Below are positions 22,490-29,398 of a stretch of DNA of 37,190 nucleotides, one piece after another. Each line of letters starts with the position of its first letter. Within the stretch, counting starts at the first letter, position 1. The notes below the pieces were generated by a model, which was not told the origin of the DNA, ran no database searches, and worked only from the letters and a program-made list of their open reading frames with translations. The position numbers were made by a program, and so were the translations under genes. Source of the stretch: Pseudomonadota bacterium (lineage in GTDB: Bacteria > Pseudomonadota > Alphaproteobacteria > Sphingomonadales > Sphingomonadaceae); NCBI GenBank assembly GCA_023433305.1, contig JAEZCZ010000003.1, positions 1 to 37,190 on the forward strand. Reading direction: 5' to 3'.

Positions 22490-22756
22490 TTACTGCGGCG
22501 CCGCGTCCATGTCGTCGGCGGCGTCCTCGAGGTCATCCTTGATCTCTTCGCCCTCGTCGCGAAGGGCATCGGCTTGGGCCTCCGCAGCCGCTTCGTTGGG
22601 GCCGCCTTCTTCAATCGATTCGACGATGTCCGCTTCGGCTTCATAGGATTCGTCGATCGCGGTCGCGGTCTCCTCGACCTGGTTCTCGGCCTGACTGTCG
22701 CAGGCGCCCGACGATAATCCGAGGCTAACGGCGGCTAACACGGCAAGCTTTCTCAT
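22490..22756 (-). CDS. Small acidic lipoprotein, unknown function
   Basis: 88 residues. The signal MRKLAVLAAVSLGLSSGAC places the lipidated cysteine at residue 19. The mature part is strongly acidic and probably helical (EEIKDDLEDAADDMDAAP), resembling small stress-associated envelope lipoproteins in composition only. The frame is open upstream, but the lipoprotein signal fixes the ATG at 22756. A perfect GGAAC-N17-CGTT element ends 55 bases before this ATG (22811-22836), so the gene is a candidate member of the general stress regulon. It is convergent with the J-domain gene and divergent from the 99-residue gene. Confidence 0.78.
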   Translation of the reverse strand: MRKLAVLAAVSLGLSSGACDSQAENQVEETATAIDESYEAEADIVESIEEGGPNEAAAEAQADALRDEGEEIKDDLEDAADDMDAAPQ

Positions 22757-22810
22757 TCTCGGTCCCCTTTCCACGGAAGCACTCCCTACGTCAGTGCGGC
22801 CGTGGCCAGA

Positions 22811-22836
22811 AACGCGGCCCGTTGCGGGTCGGTTCC
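22811..22836 (-). promoter_or_regulatory. Sigma-EcfG general-stress promoter (perfect consensus)
   Basis: On the minus strand GGAAC (22836-22832) is followed after 17 bases by CGTT (22814-22811), an exact match to the EcfG promoter of alphaproteobacteria. The -10 end is 55 bases from the ATG of the acidic lipoprotein gene, on the same strand and in the intergenic region. Confidence 0.62.
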
Positions 22837-22952
22837 GGTCAAGGAGAATGGGAAGACGGCTTCGACCTGGTTCCCAACGAGGAAGCCTGGGCAACTTTCT
22901 CAATGCGAAATTGCCGTCTGTCGAAATGAGTTGCGCGTAGATCGGACAAAAA

Positions 22953-22980
22953 TTGACATTTAGTGACCATGGTCTAGGTG
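22953..22980 (+). promoter_or_regulatory. Possible promoter with palindrome in the spacer
   Basis: TTGACA at 22953-22958 is a perfect -35 box. The perfect 10-base palindrome GACCATGGTC (22965-22974) fills the spacer and a weak TAGGTG (22975-22980) takes the -10 position. A palindrome between the boxes is a usual operator location. The promoter would serve the 99-residue gene at 23044. The poor -10 box keeps this tentative. Confidence 0.35.
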
Positions 22981-23043
22981 CAACCGCGTTGCATCGCAGC
23001 AGTGCGGGATCGCTGCTGCGGCGCTCGACCGGAGGGGAACACC

Positions 23044-23343
23044 ATGATTTTGAATCGTGGGGAGAAAAACGCGCTGCGGCGCTTCTCGCGAGATAACCAC
23101 GGATACCAGGCCGTCTCGAAATGGAAGGGAATCGGCCTTCCGAGCATGCGGTCGCTTTGCGAAAAGGGCCTCGTGGTCGAGGGACAAAGCGGGATCTTCG
23201 GGCCGACGTTCAAGCTTACTCCGCTCGGCCTCGTCTGGCGCGAGCGCATCGGTGTGGGGGAACGCCGCCGGCGAGTGTCCGCCAGCTCGATCGATACCCA
23301 AGCGACTAACAAGGCGCTCACCGGGGAACCGGTGCTCGCCTGA
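23044..23343 (+). CDS. Small protein, possible winged-helix fold
   Basis: 99 residues, not recognised as a named family. LPSMRSLCEKGLVVEGQSGIFGPTFKLTPLGLVWRER resembles the recognition helix and wing of MarR/winged-helix proteins (leucine, then KGLV, then a strand ending LTPLG). The C-terminal quarter is basic and then polar. GGAGGGGA sits five bases before the ATG at 23044, an unusually strong ribosome binding site; the frame is open upstream without such support. An 8-bp hairpin (22995-23020) lies in the leader. It may be a small DNA-binding protein; the fold is inference from pattern only. Confidence 0.72.
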   Translation: MILNRGEKNALRRFSRDNHGYQAVSKWKGIGLPSMRSLCEKGLVVEGQSGIFGPTFKLTPLGLVWRERIGVGERRRRVSASSIDTQATNKALTGEPVLA

Positions 23344-23356
23344 CGCCTTGCGGTGG

Positions 23357-24667
23357 TCAGACGGCCGCCAAGGCCTGTTCGAAGTCAGCGATGATATCGT
23401 CGGGATCCTCGATCCCGATCGAAACCCGCACGAGGTTGTCTGTGATGCCGAGCTGGGCCTTGCGCTCGTCGGGCACCGACAGGTGCGTCATCGCGGCTGG
23501 ATGGCTCGCAAGCGTCTCGGTGCCGCCCAGGCTCACGGCCAGCTTGGCGACGCGCAGAGCGTCGAGGAAGCGGAACGCTTCTGCCTCGCCGCCGCGAATG
23601 AACAGGGAGAAAGTGCTCCCCGGCCCCGTGCAGTGGCGGCGGTAGATGTCGAGCTGCGATCCTTCGCGTAGCAGGCCGAGGAAGCCGAGACCTTCGACCT
23701 TGGGATGGTCCTTCAGGAAGTCGCACACCTTGATCGCGTTTTCGGTCGCGCGGCGCATTCGGATTTCGAGCGTCTCGAGGCTCCGAAGCAGCATCCATGC
23801 GGTATTCGGATCGCAGATGCCGCCCATCGTATTGCGAAGCGCGCGCACTGGGTCCATCCAGCGCTTGTCGCCGGACACGCTGCCCGCCACCAGGTCGGAG
23901 TGGCCCCCGGCATACTTCGTCAGCGAGTAAGCGACGATGTCCGCGCCGTGCTTGAGCGGGCTTTGCCAGAGGGGCCCGAGGAAAGTGTTGTCGATCGCGA
24001 TCGGCGTCACCTTCGGGTCGAGCGCCGCGTCGCGAGCGTCCCGGACCGCCTCGATGTCGACCAGAGCATTGGTCGGATTGCCGGGGCTTTCGAGGTAGAT
24101 CATCGCCACCTTGCCGCCCTGCTCGTCGGCTTGCGCCTTGGCCCGTGACAACACGTCGTCCAGCTCCGCACGCGTGGCCCCGGCCGGGAAGTCGACGTAA
24201 GTCACGCCGTATTTCGACAGCACCTTCGCGACGAAGCCCTCGCTGGCGGCATAGAGCGGGCCCGAATGGACGATCACGTCGCCGGCCTCGCAATAGGCCA
24301 TCATCAGGATGCAGATCGCGGTCATGCCGCTGGAAAAGACCAACGCGTCCTCCGCGCCGTCCCACACGCTCAGCCGATCCTCGAGGATTTCCTGGTTGGG
24401 GCCGTTGAAGCGCGAATAGACGAGACCCTCGGCGCCTCCGGCGCGCTTGCCCGTGATGCCTTCGAAGTGCCGCTTGCCGGCCTCCGCGCTTTCGAACACG
24501 AACGTGCTGGTCAGAAAGATCGGCGGTTTCAACGAGCCTTCTGAGAGGACGGGATCGTAGCCGTAGCCCATCATCAAGGTGGAAGGCTTGAGCTGGCGGC
24601 CGCCGATCTGGGTCACTTCGGGTTTCGGCTTGCTGCGCTGGCTCGGACGGTCGACGGGCTCGGACAT
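23357..24667 (-). CDS. Cys/Met-metabolism PLP enzyme (cystathionine gamma-synthase / methionine gamma-lyase family)
   Basis: 436 residues. The fold-type I PLP signature is complete: FLTSTFVFES, VYSRFNGPNQEILEDRLSVWDGAEDALVFSSGMTAI, YLESPGNPTN, AIDNTFLGPLWQSPLKHGADIVAYSLTKYAGGHSD with the PLP lysine K251, and the C-terminal VSLGGTETLASHPAAMTH. Members make or cleave cystathionine, O-acyl-homoserine thioethers or methionine; sequence alone does not separate these here. The N-terminus is about 40 residues longer than classical MetB, ending EVTQIGGRQLKPSTLMMGYGYDPVLSEG, a variant common in alphaproteobacteria. AGGGGAAA precedes the ATG. Convergent with the 99-residue gene. Confidence 0.9.
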   Translation of the reverse strand: MSEPVDRPSQRSKPKPEVTQIGGRQLKPSTLMMGYGYDPVLSEGSLKPPIFLTSTFVFESAEAGKRHFEGITGKRAGGAEGLVYSRFNGPNQEILEDRLSVWDGAEDALVFSSGMTAICILMMAYCEAGDVIVHSGPLYAASEGFVAKVLSKYGVTYVDFPAGATRAELDDVLSRAKAQADEQGGKVAMIYLESPGNPTNALVDIEAVRDARDAALDPKVTPIAIDNTFLGPLWQSPLKHGADIVAYSLTKYAGGHSDLVAGSVSGDKRWMDPVRALRNTMGGICDPNTAWMLLRSLETLEIRMRRATENAIKVCDFLKDHPKVEGLGFLGLLREGSQLDIYRRHCTGPGSTFSLFIRGGEAEAFRFLDALRVAKLAVSLGGTETLASHPAAMTHLSVPDERKAQLGITDNLVRVSIGIEDPDDIIADFEQALAAV

Positions 24668-24723
24668 GGTTTCCCCTGAAACTGACTGGCCGCGGTGTAG
24701 CGGCTCGCGGCAGCCGCCGCCAG

Positions 24724-26133
24724 TCAGGTCAACGCGGCGACGGCCCAGATGGCCCCGACGATGAGGAAGACGCCCGCCACATCGAGCGCGAAGCCCGCCG
24801 CGACCATCCGTGGCAGCGCGACACGCCCCGTCGCCCAGGCGATGGCGTTAGGCCCGGTGCCGGAGGGAAGCATGAAGCCCCAGCTCGCCGCCATCGCGGC
24901 CGGGAGCGCAAGCAGCAGCGGATCGGCCCCCAGAGCCACCGTCAGGCTCGCGACCACTGGCATGATTCCGCTCGCGGTGGCGACATTGCTCGCGAACTCC
25001 GTGATCAGCACCACCAGCGCAACGACTGCCAGGGCAACGACCCAGAGCGGTAACGCGGACAAAGGCAGCAGCGACTGACCGAGCCACGCCGCCAATCCCG
25101 ACGTCGTCATCCCCGCGGCCAGCGCCAATCCCCCACCGAACATCATGATCACGCCCCACGGCGCGCGATCGGCCTCTGGCCAGGTCAGCAGCGGCCGACC
25201 CGTGCCGTCGGGCACGACGAACAGCAGCAAGCCCACGAATACCGCGATGGTCCCGTCGGTCAGCGCCCCTTCGGGGAGGAGCGGATCGAGCAGCGGCTGT
25301 GCGACCCAAAGCGCGAACGCCAGCCCGCCCAGCGGCACCAGGCGCCGTTCGGGCCACGTCCATTCGCGCTGCGTCGCGATGGCGGTGCGCGCCTGGTGCA
25401 CATCGAACGGATGGCTGCCCACGCGCAGGACTTTGGCGACGATCGCGGCCGCCAGTGGGACACCGAGCAGCACGATCGGCACGCCGAACATCATCCATTG
25501 CGCGAACCCGATCCGCACCCTGATCGTCTCGTCGATCAGCGCGACCGCAATGGCATTGGTCGGCGAGCCGACGATCGTGCCGAGACCGCCGACCGACGCG
25601 GCGAAGGCGATGCCGATCGGCAGCGCGCCGGACAGGCCCTCGCGATCCCCTGCGGCGATTCCGCCGCCCGCCAGCACCGCGAGCGCCATCGGCATCATGA
25701 TCAGCGCAGTCGAAGTGTTCGAGATCAGCATCGACAGCACCGCGGTCGCCAGCATGAACGCCAGCAGCAATTGCATCGCCCCGCCGCCTTTGCCCAGCGT
25801 GTTGAGGATGCCGACGGCCAGCCGGCAGTGCAGGTTGGTCCGCTCGATCGCCAACGCGATGAACGAGCCGCCGAGGATCAGGAACAGCGTCGGCGAATAG
25901 TACGCGCTGGCCGTGGCATTGGCATCCATCACTCCGCCGAGCGGCAGGATAAGGAACGGCAGCAGCGCGGTCACCGTCAGCGGCACCGCCTCGGTCATCC
26001 ACCACGCGGCCATGAGCGCAACCAGCCCGGCGACCAGCCAGGCCTCGGGGGGCATTCCGGCGGGCGCCGGAAGCAGCAGGGTGAGCAGGAAAGCCGCCAG
26101 GCCTGCAACGAATCCCACCCGTTTGGCGCGCAT
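24724..26133 (-). CDS. SLC13/DASS family anion:sodium symporter
   Basis: 469 residues with about 11-12 hydrophobic segments. The two inverted halves each carry the family's substrate motif: SNTST at residues 138-142 and TEFASNVATASGIMP near 390. MTEAVPLTVTALLPFLILPLGGVM near the N-terminus is also typical. The family moves dicarboxylates, citrate or sulfate with sodium; the substrate cannot be assigned. The frame runs upstream, but ATG 26133 follows AAAGGGGG and starts at the first membrane segment. It lies downstream of and divergent from the VOC gene and 56 bases before the PLP enzyme gene on the same strand. Confidence 0.9.
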   Translation of the reverse strand: MRAKRVGFVAGLAAFLLTLLLPAPAGMPPEAWLVAGLVALMAAWWMTEAVPLTVTALLPFLILPLGGVMDANATASAYYSPTLFLILGGSFIALAIERTNLHCRLAVGILNTLGKGGGAMQLLLAFMLATAVLSMLISNTSTALIMMPMALAVLAGGGIAAGDREGLSGALPIGIAFAASVGGLGTIVGSPTNAIAVALIDETIRVRIGFAQWMMFGVPIVLLGVPLAAAIVAKVLRVGSHPFDVHQARTAIATQREWTWPERRLVPLGGLAFALWVAQPLLDPLLPEGALTDGTIAVFVGLLLFVVPDGTGRPLLTWPEADRAPWGVIMMFGGGLALAAGMTTSGLAAWLGQSLLPLSALPLWVVALAVVALVVLITEFASNVATASGIMPVVASLTVALGADPLLLALPAAMAASWGFMLPSGTGPNAIAWATGRVALPRMVAAGFALDVAGVFLIVGAIWAVAALT

Positions 26134-26200
26134 CAGCCCCCCTTTACCCATTCCCGGTGGGACTCTAGCTTCGCGCCGAGCGACGGCAAGGAGAACGCCG

Positions 26201-26590
26201 ATGGCTGACCAGGGTGCGGTGCTGGCGATCGGCGGATTGTTCTTTCGCTCGAAGGATCCCGATGCGCTTGCGGCGTGGTACAAGGAAAACCTGGGCGTCG
26301 GCGCGGGTTGCACGGCGGAGGGAGAGCCGAGCGAATGGGCCTGGCGCACGCAAGGCGGCGACGTGGTGTTCGCGCCCTTTCGCGAGGCGAGCGACTACTT
26401 CCCGGCGGACAAGCGCTTCATGCTCAACTTCCGGGTGCGCGGGCTCGACGCGCTCGCCGTCCGGCTCGAAGCCGGCGGCGTGGCCGTCGAGCGGCGCGAC
26501 GAATGGGACCAGCCCGAAACCGGCCGATTCGCCCGGATCCACGATCCCGAGGGCAATCCGATAGAATTGTGGGAACCTCCGGCGGCCTGA
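26201..26590 (+). CDS. VOC family protein (glyoxalase/dioxygenase fold)
   Basis: 129 residues. AIGGLFFRSKDPDALAAWYKENLGV is the first beta-alpha-beta module of vicinal-oxygen-chelate proteins, and IHDPEGNPIELWEP the characteristic C-terminal metal-binding motif (the Glu of IELWEP). FNFRVRGLDALAVRLEAGGV-type sequence lies between. Substrate unknown: glyoxalase I, fosfomycin resistance and ring-cleavage enzymes all share this fold, and the small size suggests a dimer. AAGGAG precedes the ATG at 26201. Convergent with infC, 20 bases apart. Confidence 0.9.
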   Translation: MADQGAVLAIGGLFFRSKDPDALAAWYKENLGVGAGCTAEGEPSEWAWRTQGGDVVFAPFREASDYFPADKRFMLNFRVRGLDALAVRLEAGGVAVERRDEWDQPETGRFARIHDPEGNPIELWEPPAA

Positions 26591-26610
26591 GCCTGGCCGG
26601 AGGATCGACC

Positions 26611-27153
26611 CTACTTGGGTGCCAGCACCATCAGCATCTGGCGGCCTTCGAGGCGCGGATAGGCTTCGATCTTGGCGACTTCGGCCGTGTCGTCCTGCAC
26701 GCGCTTGAGCAAGTTCATGCCCAGCTCCTGGTGGGCCATTTCGCGACCGCGGAAGCGCAAGGTCATCTTCACCTTGTCGCCTTCCTCGATGAACTTGAAA
26801 ACGCTGCGCATCTTCACGTCGTAGTCGTGATCGTCGATGTTCGGACGCATCTTGATCTCTTTGATCTGCTGCGTCTTTTGCGTCTTGCGCGCCGCGTTGG
26901 CCTTCTTCTGCGCCTCGTACCGGTGCTTGCCTACGTCGAGGAACTTGCACACGGGCGGGTCCGCTCCGGGCGACACCTCGACGAGGTTCAGCCCGAGCTC
27001 GTTCGCCTGCTCGATCGCTTCGCGGGTGTACATGACGCCCAGGTTTTCACCGTTCTCATCGATCACACGGACCTTCTCGGCCTGGATCAGATTATCGAAC
27101 TTGGGTCCGGACTTGACCGGGGGCGCAAGCATGCGCCGGGGTGGACGGGGTAT
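26611..27153 (-). CDS. infC: Translation initiation factor IF-3, probable ATA start
   Basis: 180 residues. IF-3 N- and C-domains are complete: VRVIDENGENLGVMYTREAIEQANELGLNLVEVSPGADPPVCKFLDVGK, KEIKMRPNIDDHDYDVKMRSVFKFIEEGDKVKMTLRFRGREMAH and the QMLMVLAPK end. AAGGAG (27166-27161) is seven bases from an in-frame ATA at 27153; an in-frame TTG at 27159 lies only one base after it, and the first ATG (27132) has no ribosome binding site. In E. coli infC starts with AUU, which IF-3 itself represses, so a rare start fits known autoregulation. It is not followed by rpmI-rplT here. The ATA assignment is inference. Confidence 0.93.
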   Translation of the reverse strand: MPRPPRRMLAPPVKSGPKFDNLIQAEKVRVIDENGENLGVMYTREAIEQANELGLNLVEVSPGADPPVCKFLDVGKHRYEAQKKANAARKTQKTQQIKEIKMRPNIDDHDYDVKMRSVFKFIEEGDKVKMTLRFRGREMAHQELGMNLLKRVQDDTAEVAKIEAYPRLEGRQMLMVLAPK

Positions 27154-27234
27154 GGGCAATCTCCTTGGCTGCCGTTTTTCGGAAGCGCGCTACTTAGTGG
27201 TTTAGCTCCGCGCGCGCTAGGGGTTTAGGCGGAG

Positions 27235-27933
27235 TCAGGCCAATGCCCGCCACAACGGGAATCGAGCGAGCCTTCCACCGGCCGGGAGGACCGCGTCGAT
27301 CGCCTGGGCGGGCTGGAGCGCGGCGAGGATCGCCGGGTCTGCGGCGTCCATCCCACCGGTCAGCGCGCCGAAGGCGGGCAGGATCATCCGCCCGCATCCT
27401 CGCCCGTCCTGGCTGACCACCGCGCACGGCCGGCGAATGCGTCGGTGATGCACCGTCAATTGCAGGCGCGGGTGGAAGTGCCCCGAAAGCTCTGGCCGGA
27501 GCTCGCCTGTCTTGGCACGGTGGCGCAGCACGATCCCCGCGATCTCGAGCTCTTCGGCGAGCGTTCCGCCCGACGTCGCTTCCATGGCCGGGTCGTGGTT
27601 GCCGGTGATCCACACCCAATCGGTCGCGCGGGTCAGCGCCGCGAGCATCCCCGCCGCATGCGGCTCGAGTCGGTCGGGCCCCGCCGAGTCGTGAAAATTG
27701 TCGCCGAGCGTGAAGACGCGCCGCGCGCCCGTCTCGCCAATCGCCAGTGAGATCCGTTCGAGCGTTTCGCGGCTATCGTACGGCGGCAGGAGCTGGCCGT
27801 GCTTGGCATAGAAGCTCGCCTTTTCGAGGTGCAAGTCGGCGACCAGCAGCGCCTGCTCGCGCGGCCAGTAAAGCGCGCGGCCCGAGGTGAGGCGAAATTC
27901 CTCGCCGCAGAAGTCGAACGAAAGGGGAACCAT
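27235..27933 (-). CDS. pdeM: PdeM-type metallophosphoesterase (ligase-associated DNA damage response)
   Basis: 232 residues. Dinuclear metallophosphoesterase motifs: DLHLEKASF (D33, H35), TLGDNFHDSAGP (D78), GNHDPAME (112-113) and SGHFHPRLQL (H152, H154). The DLHLEK opening with RALYWPREQALLVA and the C-terminal ILPAFGALTGGMD are those of the nuclease recruited to ATP-dependent ligase / Lhr helicase damage-response clusters. No ligase, Lhr or exonuclease lies in this window, so it is orphaned or its partners are elsewhere. The long upstream open frame is ignored; ATG 27933 follows AAGGGGA. Divergent from hemF. Confidence 0.85.
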   Translation of the reverse strand: MVPLSFDFCGEEFRLTSGRALYWPREQALLVADLHLEKASFYAKHGQLLPPYDSRETLERISLAIGETGARRVFTLGDNFHDSAGPDRLEPHAAGMLAALTRATDWVWITGNHDPAMEATSGGTLAEELEIAGIVLRHRAKTGELRPELSGHFHPRLQLTVHHRRIRRPCAVVSQDGRGCGRMILPAFGALTGGMDAADPAILAALQPAQAIDAVLPAGGRLARFPLWRALA

Positions 27934-27978
27934 GCGCCGTCCTTGCCGCGACCTCCGGCCTTTGGCAAGGGAGGCGGC

Positions 27979-28830
27979 ATGGATTGGCAGCCCTATACCC
28001 ACCGCGCCCGCGAATGGTTCGAAAGCCTTCGCGATCGCATCTGCGCCGAGTTCGAGGCGATCGAGCGCGAGGCCGGATCCGATGCGGCCTTCGACTACCT
28101 CGCGTGGGATCGCGAAGAGGAAGGCAATCCGAACCCCGGCGGCGGGGTGCGCGGGGTGATGAAGGGCAGGGTGTTCGAGAAAGTCGGCGTCAATGTCTCG
28201 ACCGTGGGCGGCCGGTTCGCACCCGAGTTCGCGCGCACGATCCACGGCGCCGAGGAGAACCCCGGCTTTACCGCCACCGGGATCAGCCTCGTCGCGCACA
28301 TGGCCAATCCGCACGTGCCGGCGGTGCACATGAACACGCGGTTCCTTACCACCGGCAAGGCGTGGTTCGGCGGCGGCGCCGACCTCAATCCGCCGATCCC
28401 GTACGAGGAAGACACCGAGCAGTTCCACGCCGCCTTCCGCGCCGCCTGCATGGCGCACAATCCGACCTACTACGATAGGTTCAAGAAGTGGGCGGACGAC
28501 TACTTCTTCATTCCGCACCGCGGTGTTGCGCGCGGGGTGGGCGGGATCTTCTACGACCACATGGAGTGCGCCGAAGACGCCGAATGGGAGCGCAACTTCG
28601 CCTTCACCAAGGATGTCGGCGAAGCGTTCCTGGCGGTGTTCCCCAGGATCGTTCGCAAGCGGATGGGCATGGAGTGGACGCCGGAGGACAAGGAGCAGCA
28701 GCTCACCTGGCGCGGCCGCTACGCCGAATTCAACCTCGTCTACGACCGCGGCACCCTGTTCGGGCTCAAGACCGGCGGCAACATCGACGCCATCCTGATG
28801 AGCCTGCCGCCCGAGGTGAAGTGGAGCTGA
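27979..28830 (+). CDS. hemF: Oxygen-dependent coproporphyrinogen III oxidase
   Basis: 283 residues. It converts coproporphyrinogen III to protoporphyrinogen IX using oxygen. Family motifs: EEEGNPNPGGGVRGVMKGRVFEKVGVNVSTVGG, MANPHVPAVHMNTRFL, WFGGGADLNPPIPYEEDTEQFHAAFR, HRGVARGVGGIFYDHMECAEDAEWE and FNLVYDRGTLFGLKTGGNIDAILMSLPP. Start ATG 27979 follows AAGGGAGG. It is probably cytoplasmic. Only four bases separate its stop from the heme-binding-like gene that follows, suggesting a coupled pair. Confidence 0.97.
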   Translation: MDWQPYTHRAREWFESLRDRICAEFEAIEREAGSDAAFDYLAWDREEEGNPNPGGGVRGVMKGRVFEKVGVNVSTVGGRFAPEFARTIHGAEENPGFTATGISLVAHMANPHVPAVHMNTRFLTTGKAWFGGGADLNPPIPYEEDTEQFHAAFRAACMAHNPTYYDRFKKWADDYFFIPHRGVARGVGGIFYDHMECAEDAEWERNFAFTKDVGEAFLAVFPRIVRKRMGMEWTPEDKEQQLTWRGRYAEFNLVYDRGTLFGLKTGGNIDAILMSLPPEVKWS

Positions 28831-28834
28831 TGAA

Positions 28835-29263
28835 ATGCACCGCCTGAACCTCGCCCAAGCCAACGCGCTGATCGAAGCGGCCTTCGCCAAAGCCGCCGAG
28901 CTCGGGTTCAAGCCGCTCACGGTGACGGTCCACGATCCGGGCGGGCATCTGATTGCGTGCCAGCGGCAGGACGGGGCTTCGAACATGCGGGTCAAGCTCG
29001 CAGGCGGAAAGGCGTGCGGGGCGCTGGCGCTGGGGGTGTCGAGCCGGGCGATCGGCAAGATGGCGGAAGAGCGGCCGCACTTCGTCGCTTCGCTTCACAC
29101 AATGAGCGAGGGTGGGATGGTTCCCGTCGCCGGCGGGGTGATCGTTTGCGGTGCAGACGGCACGGTGCTCGGAGCGATCGGCGTGACCGGCGATACCAGC
29201 GACAATGACGAGGCCTGTGCGCTGGCCGCGATCCAGGCGGTGGGGCTGACGGCCAAGAACTAA
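28835..29263 (+). CDS. GlcG/HbpS-like heme-binding family protein (DUF336)
   Basis: 142 residues. ALIEAAFAKAAELGFKPLTVTVHDPGGHLIACQRQDGASNM, GKACGALALGVSSRA and GGVIVCGADGTVLGAIGVTGDTSDNDEACALAAI match the GlcG/HbpS (DUF336) family. HbpS of Streptomyces binds heme and takes part in redox signalling; GlcG-type relatives are linked to glycolate use. No signal peptide, so cytoplasmic. It begins four bases after the hemF stop, which favours a heme-related role, but this is context inference. Length is normal for the family. Confidence 0.86.
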   Translation: MHRLNLAQANALIEAAFAKAAELGFKPLTVTVHDPGGHLIACQRQDGASNMRVKLAGGKACGALALGVSSRAIGKMAEERPHFVASLHTMSEGGMVPVAGGVIVCGADGTVLGAIGVTGDTSDNDEACALAAIQAVGLTAKN

Positions 29264-29275
29264 CTCCCGACTGCC

Positions 29276-29319
29276 TCGTCGTTGCGAGGAGCGCAGCTTC
29301 GCTACGCTCGCAACGACGA
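29276..29319 (+). repeat. Palindromic intergenic element
   Basis: A 13-bp perfect inverted repeat: TCGTCGTTGCGAG at 29276-29288 pairs with its complement at 29307-29319. The 18-base loop holds an inner AGCG/CGCT pairing. It resembles the dispersed GTCATTGCGAG-type palindromes of many proteobacterial genomes. No T-run follows on the plus strand, so it is not a standard intrinsic terminator. Lies between the DUF336 gene and the M1 peptidase gene. Confidence 0.7.
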
Positions 29320-29398
29320 AGGATGGTCGGTGCCCGTGACAAGCCCGGTTCAGCTTCTTATCGTTACTGAAGAAACTTCCCGCCATTCGGAGAGATTC

